Shown here: positions 16,758-25,747 of the stretch, one piece after another
How the letters are laid out: every line of letters starts with the position of its first letter
How positions within the stretch are numbered: the stretch's first letter is position 1
Origin: Roseobacter sp.
Lineage (GTDB): Bacteria > Pseudomonadota > Alphaproteobacteria > Rhodobacterales > Rhodobacteraceae
Direction: 5' to 3'
DNA: 56,583 bases
Assembly: GCA_015665415.1 (NCBI GenBank)
Contig: JADFAE010000012.1
Location: 1-56,583 of the forward strand
The notes under the pieces: generated by a model
Databases searched by the model: none
The model's input: only the letters and a program-made list of their open reading frames with translations
Told to the model about the DNA's origin: nothing
Translations under genes and position numbers: made by a program

Positions 16758-17501
16758 TTACCGGGCCTTGAGGAGCTGTCGCCAGTATTCCAGCCAGGCG
16801 GCGAAACCCAATCTTCCGGGACGTTTCTTGCGCATATAGCGCAGCTCATGTCGCCGCAGATCAGGCGAAACACTGGCGCTCACCTGGCCGTCGTGAACCC
16901 GGTTGACCACCAGAGTTGCGGGCAAAATCACCGGATCCCCCAACCTGTCCCAGAGCCGTTGATACAGATCTACATCCATCAGCCAGATCAACTCTTCATC
17001 AAAAAACTCAAGCTGTGTTCGCCGCATTGCCAGAACAGAAGGGCTGGAGACGGTGTTCTTGCCAAATTTGAGCTTGGGTGTCAGGCGCGGCACCATGGCC
17101 CGTTCGACCGGCTCGCCATTGCGACTGACGCCAGAGCCACAAAGTAGCCAATCTCCGCCCGTTTTCATGGCATCAGATATAACCTGCAACGCATTGCTTC
17201 CGTTTAGGAAATCATCCTGAAACAGAATTTTCACGATATCGCCATTGGCATGGCGCATCGCATTGTTCACATTGGCCGATGCCTGACGTTTGCCCTCCCG
17301 GTTCCAGATGTGGCGGATGTCCAACCGATCTGAATAGGCGGCGCAGACCGCGGCAACGGCATCATCGTCAGACTGGTCTGAGACAATCACTTCGAAATCT
17401 GCAAAGCTTTGATCCGCCAGAATGTCAAAGGACTGCGCCAGAAACGCAGCCCCTTTGCCGCCCATGGCGTAGGCCGGAATACACAGGCTGATAAAGGGCA
17501 T
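16758..17501 (-). CDS. Glycosyltransferase family 2 protein
   Basis: A 247-residue GT-A fold glycosyltransferase. N-terminal ISLCIPAYAMGGK and FADFEVIVSDQSDDD form the nucleotide-binding part; FQDDF (in IVKILFQDDFLNG) is the DxD-like metal site. There are no membrane segments. ATG at 17501 follows AAGGGGGAG, 29 bases after the sufS stop, so it is the last gene of the suf transcript unless a hidden promoter exists. The sugar donor and acceptor are unknown; its link with Fe-S assembly is obscure. Confidence 0.83.
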   Translation of the reverse strand: MPFISLCIPAYAMGGKGAAFLAQSFDILADQSFADFEVIVSDQSDDDAVAAVCAAYSDRLDIRHIWNREGKRQASANVNNAMRHANGDIVKILFQDDFLNGSNALQVISDAMKTGGDWLLCGSGVSRNGEPVERAMVPRLTPKLKFGKNTVSSPSVLAMRRTQLEFFDEELIWLMDVDLYQRLWDRLGDPVILPATLVVNRVHDGQVSASVSPDLRRHELRYMRKKRPGRLGFAAWLEYWRQLLKAR

Positions 17502-17529
17502 AGGGATCTGCTCCCCCTTGGGTCTGATG

Positions 17530-18750
17530 TCAGGCAAAGAGCTCATGCGCCAACTCGAGGGCTTCGATAAGGGTATCGACCTCGGCCTGGGTGTTATAGA
17601 GCCCGAAAGAAGCCCGACAGGTGGCCGAGACCCCAAGATGTTCCATCAAAGGTCCGGCACAGTGATGACCGGCGCGAACGGCCACGCCCTTTTTGTCGAG
17701 GATGGTCGAGATGTCATGCGCATGGGCTGCGCCTTCCATGGTAAAGCTGAAAATAGCCGCTTTGCCAGGGGCTTGCCCCTGGACATTGACCCAATTCAGC
17801 CCAGTCAGACGGGCCATGGCATAGTCACGCAGATCTGCCTCATGGGCGGCGATATTCTTCATCCCCAGAGACATCATGTACTCCAGAGCCACACCAAATC
17901 CGATGGTTTGAACAATACCCGGGGTTCCGGCTTCAAACATCATTGGCGGATCGTTGTAGATCACGGCCTCTTTGCTGACTTCCTTGATCATGTCGCCGCC
18001 GCCCATGAAGGGACGCATTTCCTTCATCCGGTCAGGGTGCACGTAAATTGCGCCAGATCCGGAGGGCCCATAGAGCTTATGCCCGGTGATGGCATAGAAA
18101 TCACAGCCCAGATCCTGGACGTCCACCGGCATATGCACGGCCCCCTGGGAGCCATCTACCAGCACCGGAATGCCTTTGGCATGGGCCCCTTGGGTGATGG
18201 CTTTCACGTCAACCACGGTGCCCAGAACATTGGAGCACTGGGTGATCGCCACCAGTTTTGTCTTGGGCGTCATAGCATCGATCACGGCCTGTGGATCAAG
18301 ACTGCCGTCAGCTGCGGTATCCACCCATTTCAGCACCACGCCCTGGCGTTCGCGCAAAAAGTGCCAGGGTACGATATTGGCGTGGTGTTCCATCACCGAC
18401 AGTAGGATCTCGTCGCCTGGCTGCAGCCGCGGCATCGCCCAGCCATAAGCCACCATATTGATGCCCTCGGTGGTGCCCGAATTCAGAACGATATGGTCCT
18501 CATGTGCCGCATTCAGAAACTTGGCGATGGTTCCGCGCACGCCTTCGTATTTTTCGGTGGCGAGATTAGACAGGTAGTGCAAGCCTCTGTGAACATTGGA
18601 ATACTCTTGCGAGTAGGCCTGGTTGATTGCATCAATCACCACCTGGGGCTTTTGCGCAGAGGCGCCATTGTCCAGATAGGTCAAGGGCTTGCCATTCACC
18701 TCGCGTGAGAGGATCGGAAAGTCGCTGCGGATTTTTTCTACATCATACAT
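17530..18750 (-). CDS. sufS: Cysteine desulfurase SufS
   Basis: PLP enzyme that takes sulfur from cysteine for Fe-S cluster assembly. At 406 residues it has the group II features: SGTTEGINMVAY, SVMEHHANIVPWH, DGSQGAVH, the PLP lysine in ITGHKLYGPSG and the active-site cysteine in RAGHHCAGPLM. Its ATG overlaps the end of the upstream Yip1-like gene by eight bases, so it is translationally coupled; a TTG at 18765 is another possible start. No SufE or SufU partner is visible nearby. Confidence 0.95.
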   Translation of the reverse strand: MYDVEKIRSDFPILSREVNGKPLTYLDNGASAQKPQVVIDAINQAYSQEYSNVHRGLHYLSNLATEKYEGVRGTIAKFLNAAHEDHIVLNSGTTEGINMVAYGWAMPRLQPGDEILLSVMEHHANIVPWHFLRERQGVVLKWVDTAADGSLDPQAVIDAMTPKTKLVAITQCSNVLGTVVDVKAITQGAHAKGIPVLVDGSQGAVHMPVDVQDLGCDFYAITGHKLYGPSGSGAIYVHPDRMKEMRPFMGGGDMIKEVSKEAVIYNDPPMMFEAGTPGIVQTIGFGVALEYMMSLGMKNIAAHEADLRDYAMARLTGLNWVNVQGQAPGKAAIFSFTMEGAAHAHDISTILDKKGVAVRAGHHCAGPLMEHLGVSATCRASFGLYNTQAEVDTLIEALELAHELFA

Positions 18751-19327
18751 GTTCAGGCAGTCCAAAGAAGGTGGGGCCTACAAGCCCTACGATAAAGGTC
18801 ATGGCAAAGAGAGTGACAATTGCCGCCATCAAAACCACCGCAAGGGCGCGCCATAGCGAGGCGAAACCATGTGCTTCGTTTACAAAATTCAGAAGCACAA
18901 AAAACACAAACACATTGCTGAGCAGGCTCAGCAAGCCACCAATCAAAGGCGAAAGCAACATCACCAGAATCAGGATCATTTGCAGTGCCAATTGCACAAA
19001 TTGAAGCCAGACCATCAGCGAGAGCAGTGGCAAAAAAGCCCCGGATCCCCCCAGCCAACGCCCACAAAAGCCAAGTAAAGCGGTGAACCCGAGTGAAAAC
19101 AGCAGCGAAGCGACGATATAGCTGCCGGTCGACAGCGTCAGAAGCGCCAACTGTCCGACCAATGGAAACCACAGGTTCAGTAGAGCATAGAACAGAGCGT
19201 TCAAAACGACCGCCAACAGGAGCCCGGTCCAGATGGCTTCCCGTGGCCATTGTCTCAGCAGGATACTGCGCGCAGTCGCGTCGGGCTGGCGCAGAGTCAT
19301 GATAAAAAAGGACCACAGGAACCTCAT
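18743..19327 (-). CDS. Yip1-domain-like inner-membrane protein, second copy
   Basis: A 194-residue protein with about five membrane segments (for example ILIMLLSPLIGGLLSLLSNV-like stretches). The segment order and the N-terminal amphipathic stretch (MRFLWSFFIMTLRQPDATA) resemble the bacterial Yip1 family. Start is ATG at 19327, sharing ATGA with the stop of the preceding gene; the longer frame upstream overlaps that gene and is rejected. Ends inside the sufS start region. Function unknown; its place between sufD and sufS is conserved-looking for roseobacters from memory but not checked. Confidence 0.7.
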   Translation of the reverse strand: MRFLWSFFIMTLRQPDATARSILLRQWPREAIWTGLLLAVVLNALFYALLNLWFPLVGQLALLTLSTGSYIVASLLFSLGFTALLGFCGRWLGGSGAFLPLLSLMVWLQFVQLALQMILILVMLLSPLIGGLLSLLSNVFVFFVLLNFVNEAHGFASLWRALAVVLMAAIVTLFAMTFIVGLVGPTFFGLPEHV

Positions 19328-19821
19328 GGCTGACCCTGCGACCTGGCCCAATAGGCCTGATACATGCCGCTGATCCAGAACCACAGAAAGGCGGAAAACC
19401 AAACTCCGCCAACCAGATTGAGAGCCGGACCGGGACCAATCATACCCGCCACCAATCCGTTCAACAGCATCAGCGGACTGGTGGCCAGAAAGCTCCAGAA
19501 CAGCGCCAGGCGGGCGGCGTGGCTTTCGCCGGTTCCGCGCAGTCCACGGGCAATAAGGTGACACAGCAGGGCTAGGCTATACATCGCCAAGGGGGCGACA
19601 AAGATGATACCAAACAAGGCATTGGCCAAAAGCATATTCTGTTCTTGGCCGGTCAGATGCGCCTCGCGGGCCAAGCTTGGCATGCGCGAGATGAACATCA
19701 ATGCACAGCCCGCCATCAGGATCGCCAGTAGGCGATCCTCGCGGGGGCCCATCTCCAGGAGCCGCGCAACAACGCGACGCGGCCCCCGATAGGTCGCCAG
19801 TATATCGCCAGTGACCGCCAT
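19324..19821 (-). CDS. Yip1-like inner-membrane protein, first copy
   Basis: A 165-residue protein with about four hydrophobic segments (LLAILMAGCALMFISRM, ALFGIIFVAPLAMYSLALL, LFWSFLATSPLMLLNGLV, VWFSAFLWFWISGMYQAYW). Its start codon directly follows the sufD stop, and its end overlaps the next membrane gene by four bases. The two adjacent proteins look related in topology and may form one complex. Function unknown; perhaps links Fe-S assembly with the membrane, which is speculation. Confidence 0.68.
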   Translation of the reverse strand: MAVTGDILATYRGPRRVVARLLEMGPREDRLLAILMAGCALMFISRMPSLAREAHLTGQEQNMLLANALFGIIFVAPLAMYSLALLCHLIARGLRGTGESHAARLALFWSFLATSPLMLLNGLVAGMIGPGPALNLVGGVWFSAFLWFWISGMYQAYWARSQGQP

Positions 19822-21102
19822 TTAGCGACGCCGCGACAGCCAGCCCTCAAGGCGGGCAACAATGGCTTCGGCAACGGCTGTATCTTCGACTTCGTCCACA
19901 GCCTCTGCCAAAAACGCCAGGGTCAGAAGATCGGTGGCGTCATCAATGGGCACCCCGCGCGAGCGCAGGTAGAACAGCGCCTCTTCGTCGATGGCACCGG
20001 TGGTGGACCCATGCGAGCAAATCACGTCATCGGCATAGATTTCCAGCTCCGGCTTGGCGAGGAACTGGCTGTCATCATCCAGCAGCAGGGATTGGCTGAT
20101 TTGATAGCCATCGGTCTTTTGCGCGTCGGCTTTGACCAGGATCTTGCCCTGAAACACGCCTGTCGCCCCATTGCGCAGTACCTTTTTGAACACTTGACGG
20201 CTTTCGCAATTCACCGCGTCATGGGTGATGAACACGGTGTCATCGTGATGGAAATCACCATCGCCAACACAGGCACCGGCGATATGGGCAATGGCATCAT
20301 CGCCCGTCAGCTCGATCACCGCTTCGTTGCGGGTCAGCACACCATTCACCGTGAGGGTGAAGCTTTTGAAGGTGGACTCGGTGCCCAGACGCGCAAACAG
20401 ATGGGTCGCAGCCCGGCGTTCGTGATCCCGCCCCTGTGCGCGGACCAGATGCAATTTGCCGGTATCGGCAATATCGATCTCCATGCATTTGTTGAACCGC
20501 GAGGCGGCCGGACCGTTCTCGAGGATCGTCGCCTCTGCTCCGGCTTCAACCCGGATCACGTGGTGCAGGATGGCATCGGACATCTCGTCCGAGTGCACAT
20601 AGACCAGATTGATCGGCTTGCTTGGCTTGCCGGTCACATGGATGGCAACCCCATCCTGTGCAAAGGCGGTGTTGAATGCGGCCAGCGGGCGCTGCACCGG
20701 GGACTGTCCGCGCGCCTCAAGCACCCCATAGAGATCTTTGGCCCAATGGATATCCTGGCAGCAGATATCGGCGATCCGGTCGATGCGAACCCCTTCGAGG
20801 CTCAGGTCGTCCGAGGCCTCGGCGTCATAGACGCCATCCACAAAAACGATCCGCAACCGGTCGAATTCATTGAACATTGGGGCCTCATCCGAGGCAAAGA
20901 CCGAGGCCTTGGAGACCTCTGCAGAGATCAGCGTATCGGGGCGGGTATATTTCCAATACTCATCCCGGCGACCAGGCAGGCCCATGGTCTGGACCCGCGA
21001 AAGCGCCGCTTGGCGCGCCGCTTTGAGGCAGCCGCCTTCCGGCAGTGTCATTGCTGCCAGCCGGGCCTCGGTGGCGCTTTGTTTCACATCAGGCAAGCCC
21101 AT
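19822..21102 (-). CDS. sufD: Fe-S cluster assembly protein SufD
   Basis: Structural partner of SufB and SufC in the SufBC2D scaffold. The 426-residue protein carries the SufBD beta-helix core and ends in the conserved region CSHGSTTGAIDEEALFYLRSRG (in pieces: CSHGSTTGAID, ALFYLRSRG) with the conserved His used in cluster assembly. ATG at 21102 lies one base after the sufC stop; the longer frame into sufC is rejected. Regular length for the family. Confidence 0.94.
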   Translation of the reverse strand: MGLPDVKQSATEARLAAMTLPEGGCLKAARQAALSRVQTMGLPGRRDEYWKYTRPDTLISAEVSKASVFASDEAPMFNEFDRLRIVFVDGVYDAEASDDLSLEGVRIDRIADICCQDIHWAKDLYGVLEARGQSPVQRPLAAFNTAFAQDGVAIHVTGKPSKPINLVYVHSDEMSDAILHHVIRVEAGAEATILENGPAASRFNKCMEIDIADTGKLHLVRAQGRDHERRAATHLFARLGTESTFKSFTLTVNGVLTRNEAVIELTGDDAIAHIAGACVGDGDFHHDDTVFITHDAVNCESRQVFKKVLRNGATGVFQGKILVKADAQKTDGYQISQSLLLDDDSQFLAKPELEIYADDVICSHGSTTGAIDEEALFYLRSRGVPIDDATDLLTLAFLAEAVDEVEDTAVAEAIVARLEGWLSRRR

Positions 21103-21103
21103 C

Positions 21104-21859
21104 TTATGCCACCTCGGCCAGGATACCGGCATAGCCGTTGTTCTCAACCTCCAGCGCCAGCTCCGGGCCACCGGTTTTCACGATCTTGCCGCCGGCCAGA
21201 ATATGCACGACATCGGGTTTGATGTGGTCCAGCAGGCGCTGGTAGTGGGTGATCACGAGGAAACCCCGGCCTTCGTCGCGCAGGGCGTTCACACCTTCAG
21301 CCACCAGTTTCATCGCGTCCACGTCAAGACCAGAGTCGGTCTCGTCCAGGATGCACATCTTGGGTTCAAGCATGGCCATCTGCAGGATTTCGTTACGCTT
21401 TTTCTCACCGCCAGAGAATCCGACATTGACCGGACGCTTCAGCATCTCGGCGTCGATCTTCAATTCCTTGGCCCTAGCACGGATGGTTTTCAGGAATTCT
21501 GCCGCTGACAGCTCTTCTTCGCCGCGGGCCTTGCGCTGGGAGTTCACCGCGGTGCGCAAAAAGGTCATGTTGCCAACGCCGGGGATTTCCACCGGGTATT
21601 GGAACGCCAGGAAGACACCCAGCGCGGCACGCTCTTCGGGATCGAGATCCAGCAGATCTTCGCCTTCCAGAGTGGCGCTGCCCTCGGTGACCTCATAGCC
21701 GTCGCGACCTGACAGGACATAAGACAGGGTGGATTTGCCGGAGCCGTTGGGTCCCATGATCGCGTGCACCTTGCCGGCCTCAACCTTGAGATCCAGACCC
21801 TTGAGAATTTGCTTGTCTTCGTCTTCAAGTTTGACGTGCAGGTTTTTGATTTCGAGCAT
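21104..21859 (-). CDS. sufC: Fe-S cluster assembly ATPase SufC
   Basis: ABC-type ATPase of 251 residues that drives the SufBCD scaffold. Walker A GPNGSGKST (36-44), the Q-loop region FQYPVEIPG, signature FSGGEKKRNE, and Walker B CILDETDSGLD are all present; the ETDSGLD form is diagnostic for SufC compared with transport ATPases. An H-loop is in ITHYQRLL. Ribosome site GAGGAAAAA precedes the ATG. 70 bp separate it from the ybjQ-like gene. Confidence 0.96.
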   Translation of the reverse strand: MLEIKNLHVKLEDEDKQILKGLDLKVEAGKVHAIMGPNGSGKSTLSYVLSGRDGYEVTEGSATLEGEDLLDLDPEERAALGVFLAFQYPVEIPGVGNMTFLRTAVNSQRKARGEEELSAAEFLKTIRARAKELKIDAEMLKRPVNVGFSGGEKKRNEILQMAMLEPKMCILDETDSGLDVDAMKLVAEGVNALRDEGRGFLVITHYQRLLDHIKPDVVHILAGGKIVKTGGPELALEVENNGYAGILAEVA

Positions 21860-21929
21860 TTTTTCCTCGTTTCATACTTCTGTCGGGCGCAGGGCCCGCG
21901 TTATTACAAGCCCCGTGGGGGCGAAATTC

Positions 21930-22244
21930 TTATCCGATCACGACGGCGGTGCCGCTGGCGGAGACCATCATCATGGAGTTGCCGACAACCTCGTAATCAA
22001 GGTCGACGCCGACAACCGCATTGGCGCCCTTTTCACGGGCCCGGTCTTCCAGCTCTGCCAGCGCGGTTTCGCGCGCGTCCTGAAGTTTGCTTTCATAGGC
22101 GCCAGAGCGCCCGCCGACGATATCGGTGATCGAGGCAAAGACATCGCGCACCACATTGGCACCCATGATGGCCTCGCCCACGACGATGCCCTTGTATTCA
22201 GCGATCTGGTAGCCCTCGACAGAGGGGGTGGTTGTGACGATCAT
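21930..22244 (-). CDS. YbjQ/UPF0145 family protein
   Basis: A 104-residue protein of the UPF0145 (heavy-metal-binding-domain-like) family, recognisable by [18 protein letters not shown] and [25 protein letters not shown] (read in pieces). Members form pentamers; the function is unknown. Located inside the suf operon between sufB and sufC, so a link to metal or Fe-S handling is possible but unproven. Confidence 0.88.
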   Translation of the reverse strand: MIVTTTPSVEGYQIAEYKGIVVGEAIMGANVVRDVFASITDIVGGRSGAYESKLQDARETALAELEDRAREKGANAVVGVDLDYEVVGNSMMMVSASGTAVVIG

Positions 22245-22259
22245 GACTTCATTGCCTCT

Positions 22260-22442
22260 TTACAGAAATTTCAGTGCTAGCAGCACAGCCGCAATTCCAA
22301 CGCCGACAATTGTGATCGCCCCAGTTTTCCCGAGGGCTGAAGGCGTCAACGCCGGGTTCTTGCGAAGCATCATCGAATACCCGATGGCACCGCCTACTCC
22401 TCCGGCGATTGGTGTTAAGAAAAGATCGACAAAAGTAGCCAT
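22260..22442 (-). CDS. Small membrane protein in the suf operon
   Basis: Only 60 residues with two hydrophobic segments (LFLTPIAGGVGGAIGYSMML and GAITIVGVGIAAVLLALKFL) separated by a short polar loop RKNPALTPSALGK. Starts three bases after the sufB stop and ends 15 bases before the ybjQ-like gene, so it is very probably translated as part of the operon. Not recognised as a named family. Confidence 0.72.
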   Translation of the reverse strand: MATFVDLFLTPIAGGVGGAIGYSMMLRKNPALTPSALGKTGAITIVGVGIAAVLLALKFL

Positions 22443-22445
22443 GTT

Positions 22446-23966
22446 TTACCCAACCGATCCTTCCAGCGAGATCGCAACCAGTTGCTGCGCTTCCATGGCA
22501 AACTCCATCGGCAGCGCCTGCAGCACGTCCTTGCAGAAGCCGTTCACCACCAGGGCCACCGCGTCTTCTTCGCCGATGCCGCGCTGGCGGCAATAGAACA
22601 GCTGTTCATCGTCCACCTTGGAGGTTGTCGCCTCATGCTCCACCCGGCTCGAGTTGTTCTTGACCTCGATATAGGGCACCGTGTGGGCACCGCATTTGTC
22701 GCCGATCAACAAGCTGTCACATTGGGTGAAATTGCGGCTGTTCTTTGCCTTGGGGTGCATCGACACAAGCCCGCGATAGGTGTTCTGCGCCTTGCCGGCT
22801 GAAATCCCCTTGGAGACGATCCGCGATTTGGTGTTTTTACCCAAATGCACCATTTTGGTGCCGGTGTCGGCCTGCTGCATGTTGTTGGCAATGGCGATGG
22901 AGTAGAATTCGCCCTGGCTTTCGGCCCCGCGCAGGATGCAGGAGGGGTATTTCCAGGTCACAGCCGATCCTGTTTCCACCTGGGTCCACATGATCTTGGC
23001 GCGGTCCCCACGGCAATCGGCGCGTTTGGTGACAAAGTTGTAGATGCCGCCCTTGCCGTTCTCATCACCGGGATACCAGTTCTGCACGGTGGAGTATTTC
23101 ACCTCGGCGTCTTCTTCGATGATGATCTCGACCACGGCCGCATGCAGCTGGGCGATATCACGCGCCGGCGCGGTGCAGCCCTCAAGGTAGCTCACGTAAG
23201 AGCCCTTGTCGGCGATGATCAGAGTGCGTTCAAACTGGCCGGTGTTTTCCGCATTGATGCGGAAATAAGTGGACAATTCCATCGGGCAGCGCACGCCGGG
23301 CGGGATGTAGACAAACGAACCGTCCGAGAACACGGCAGAGTTCAGCGTCGCATAAAAATTGTCAGAGACCGGAACCACCGAGCCGAGGTATTTCTTGACC
23401 AGCTCTGGGTGTTCCTTGATCGCCTCTGAGATCGAGCAGAAGATGACGCCTGCTTTTTTCAGTTCGGCCTGAAAGGTGGTGCCGACAGAGACAGAGTCAA
23501 ACACCGCATCCACGGCCACCTTGCGCCCCTCGGCGGGCATGCTTTCAGCGCCTTCGACGCCTGCAAGGATCATCTGTTCTTTCAAGGGGATACCAAGCTT
23601 TTTGTAGGTCTCCAGCAGCTTGGGGTCGACCTCGTCCAGCGATTTGGGCTTTACCTCCATCGATTTTGGACGGGCATAGTAATACTGGTCCTGGAAATCG
23701 ATTTCCGGGTAGTCGACCATGGCCCAGGTAGGCTCTTCTTTCTGCAGCCAGCGATCATAGGCCTCGAGCCGCCAATTCAGCATCCACTCGGGCTCTTCGT
23801 TTTTCTCCGAGATCAGGCGAACGATATCGGTGGTCAGGCCTTTGGGGGCGTATTCCATTTCGATATCGGTTTCCCAGCCGTATTTATATGTGCTGACCTC
23901 GGCCACCGCATCCACGGTTTCCTGGTCAACGCCATCCTTGACTTGGGTCTGGTCCAATGCGGCCAT
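22446..23966 (-). CDS. sufB: Fe-S cluster assembly protein SufB
   Basis: Core scaffold subunit on which the nascent cluster forms, 506 residues. Typical regions are [57 protein letters not shown], and the C-terminal [15 protein letters not shown] with the conserved cysteine. ATG at 23966 follows CAGGAGAATATC and is preferred to a start at 23981. It lies 15 bases after the desulfurase gene. Confidence 0.96.
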   Translation of the reverse strand: MAALDQTQVKDGVDQETVDAVAEVSTYKYGWETDIEMEYAPKGLTTDIVRLISEKNEEPEWMLNWRLEAYDRWLQKEEPTWAMVDYPEIDFQDQYYYARPKSMEVKPKSLDEVDPKLLETYKKLGIPLKEQMILAGVEGAESMPAEGRKVAVDAVFDSVSVGTTFQAELKKAGVIFCSISEAIKEHPELVKKYLGSVVPVSDNFYATLNSAVFSDGSFVYIPPGVRCPMELSTYFRINAENTGQFERTLIIADKGSYVSYLEGCTAPARDIAQLHAAVVEIIIEEDAEVKYSTVQNWYPGDENGKGGIYNFVTKRADCRGDRAKIMWTQVETGSAVTWKYPSCILRGAESQGEFYSIAIANNMQQADTGTKMVHLGKNTKSRIVSKGISAGKAQNTYRGLVSMHPKAKNSRNFTQCDSLLIGDKCGAHTVPYIEVKNNSSRVEHEATTSKVDDEQLFYCRQRGIGEEDAVALVVNGFCKDVLQALPMEFAMEAQQLVAISLEGSVG

Positions 23967-23981
23967 GATATTCTCCTGCAC

Positions 23982-25025
23982 TCACGCCACCCGGGCGCGA
24001 AATTTCTTGTGTTTGAGAAGCCATGCATCGGCAAAGCGCAGCACGTCTTCTTGTGTTGTGGTTGGCCCAAGTGAGACGCGCACGGCGCCCTGGGCTGTCT
24101 CTTCATCAAATCCCATTGCGGTCAGCACCGCGCTGGCGCGCACCTTGCCGCTGGAACAGGCAGAGCCGGCGCTGATGGCAAAACCGGCAAGGTCCATTTG
24201 CATGACCTGGGTCTCACCTTTCCAGCCCGGCACCGCAAAGCAGCTGGTATTGGGCAGGCGCACTGTATCTTTGCCTGCACAAATAAGCCCTGGAGCGCCA
24301 GCCACAAGGGCCTCTTCCATCAGATCCCGCAGCATCTGCACCTTTTCCCAGGTGCCATCGGCCAATTGCGCTGCTGCTGCTTCGGCAGCGGCGCCAAAAC
24401 CGGCAATCCCGATCACGTTTTCAGTGCCGGAGCGACGCCCCATCTCTTGCCCGCCGCCGCGGATCTGAGCGGCCAATTCGGTGCCACGGGGCATCACCAG
24501 GGCACCAATGCCTTTTGGGCCGCCCAGCTTGTGGGCCGAGATCAGCGCCATCTGCACCCCCAGCCAGTTGAAGGCGATCGGCAGTTTGCCAAAGCCCTGG
24601 GTAACATCGCTGACTGCCAGGCCCTGTGGCAGCTCTTGCACCACACCGGTTTCGGAATTGGCCAGCTGCACCGTCGAAGAGACAGGCGTTGCAATCGCAA
24701 CAATCCCATCGCGCGAAACCTGCAGGTCCTGGGTGGTCCAGGCCCGTACCGCGTCATGTTCCACCGCAGCAGAGTGCAGATCTCGGCCAGCGAGGGCCAG
24801 CGCGGCCCCCTCGGTCGAGCCGGACGTGAACACGATATCTGCTCCATCCGCGCCAAAAGCAGTGGCAATCTGGGCGCGGGCGCGTTCAACCACGGCCTTG
24901 GCGGCGCGCCCTTCTGCATGCACAGAAGAGGGATTGCCGCTGTATTCCATCGCCGCAATCATTGCGTCGCGGGCTGCGGCATGCAGTGGCGTGGTTGCGT
25001 TATGATCCAGATAAACCCGTTTCAT
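23982..25025 (-). CDS. Cysteine desulfurase, IscS/NifS type
   Basis: A 347-residue group I PLP cysteine desulfurase: YLDHNATTPLH at the N-terminus, TSGSTEGAALAL, the PLP lysine in ISAHKLGGPKG and the mobile cysteine in SAGSACSSGKV. It is shorter than E. coli IscS and looks like the NifS-like enzymes that sit behind iscR in alphaproteobacterial suf operons. A second, SufS-type desulfurase closes the same operon, so two sulfur donors of different groups are made together. Confidence 0.92.
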   Translation of the reverse strand: MKRVYLDHNATTPLHAAARDAMIAAMEYSGNPSSVHAEGRAAKAVVERARAQIATAFGADGADIVFTSGSTEGAALALAGRDLHSAAVEHDAVRAWTTQDLQVSRDGIVAIATPVSSTVQLANSETGVVQELPQGLAVSDVTQGFGKLPIAFNWLGVQMALISAHKLGGPKGIGALVMPRGTELAAQIRGGGQEMGRRSGTENVIGIAGFGAAAEAAAAQLADGTWEKVQMLRDLMEEALVAGAPGLICAGKDTVRLPNTSCFAVPGWKGETQVMQMDLAGFAISAGSACSSGKVRASAVLTAMGFDEETAQGAVRVSLGPTTTQEDVLRFADAWLLKHKKFRARVA

Positions 25026-25094
25026 GGAGTCATCTTTTCCCGTGTAGGTTTTTCCGAGGCGGATTTATTTGCGTTGTTCCGTTTCATGGCTCGA

Positions 25095-25556
25095 TTATTC
25101 CGCGTCCACAACCGAGAGCAGGTTTGGTACCGCAGGACAGGGGGCGAGGTCGTTTTGAATGATGTCGGACAGCCTTGTTTGGTGCAAAAAGACATATACA
25201 TGGGCGCTGAGTCCCTCCCAAAGGCGGTTGGTCAAGGATTGCGCCCGGCTGCCACTGGTCGCGCCCGAGGCCCCTGCGCCCTTGTGCATGGCATCCACGG
25301 TCTCATCAACGGCACTTAGAATTTCAACTACCCGAATTTCCGAAGGGGGCTTGGCCAGACGATAGCCGCCACCGGGGCCCCGAACAGAGGCGACCAGTTC
25401 AGCCCGGCGCAGTTTGACAAAAAGCTGTTCCAGATAGGGAAGAGAGATATCCTGACGTTTGGAAATATCACCAAGGACCACCAAAGAGCCTTCAGGCTGC
25501 AGCGCGATATCGGTCAAGGCAACCATTGCATATCGCCCTTTGGTCGAAAGCTTCAT
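25095..25556 (-). CDS. iscR: Rrf2-family regulator IscR
   Basis: Fe-S sensing repressor of the suf operon, 153 residues. The winged helix is clear (KLSTKGRYAMVALTDIALQ, ISLPYLEQLFVKLRRAELV, VRGPGGGYRLAKPP). The three cluster-binding cysteines of E. coli IscR (around residues 92-104) are absent: that loop reads HKGAGASGATSGSRAQS. The only cysteine is Cys140 near the C-terminus (APCPAVP). A single-cysteine IscR with unusual cluster ligation has been reported for Rhodobacter, as far as I recall. ATG at 25556 fits the family N-terminus; the frame upstream to 25661 is rejected. First gene of the suf operon. Confidence 0.92.
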   Translation of the reverse strand: MKLSTKGRYAMVALTDIALQPEGSLVVLGDISKRQDISLPYLEQLFVKLRRAELVASVRGPGGGYRLAKPPSEIRVVEILSAVDETVDAMHKGAGASGATSGSRAQSLTNRLWEGLSAHVYVFLHQTRLSDIIQNDLAPCPAVPNLLSVVDAE

Positions 25557-25661
25557 CTTTTCATCACTCCAAACAGCCCATTCGGCTGCGAAAACATTGA
25601 CCTTGCACGCGTGAATGCGTATCTCACCTGGGCGGTGCAAAGCAAAGGCCTGCGCCAACAA

Positions 25662-25676
25662 TTAGAATTGTTCTAA
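25662..25676. promoter_or_regulatory. Irr/ICE-type iron box
   Basis: TTAGAA-TTG-TTCTAA at 25662-25676 is a perfect inverted repeat that matches the Irr box (ICE) consensus TTAGAA-N3-TTCTAA of alphaproteobacteria. It lies about 105 bp upstream of iscR and just upstream of the divergent hydrolase gene. Irr senses iron through haem and would repress or activate the suf operon according to iron supply. Confidence 0.7.
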
Positions 25677-25747
25677 GATGACTGATGGAATTCGTCAAGT
25701 ATTCCACGGCAGCATCTGCAGAAAATGAGAGTAGGATTAACCCACCC

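Noticed and set aside
18753-19439. Second reading frame across the Yip1-like gene
   Set aside because: The alternative frame at 18743-19327 has clean membrane segments and a four-base overlap with its neighbour; this one reads as low-quality arginine/serine-rich sequence.
20011-21222. Long open frame (403 codons) opposite sufD
   Set aside because: Antisense shadow of sufD; no recognisable domain.
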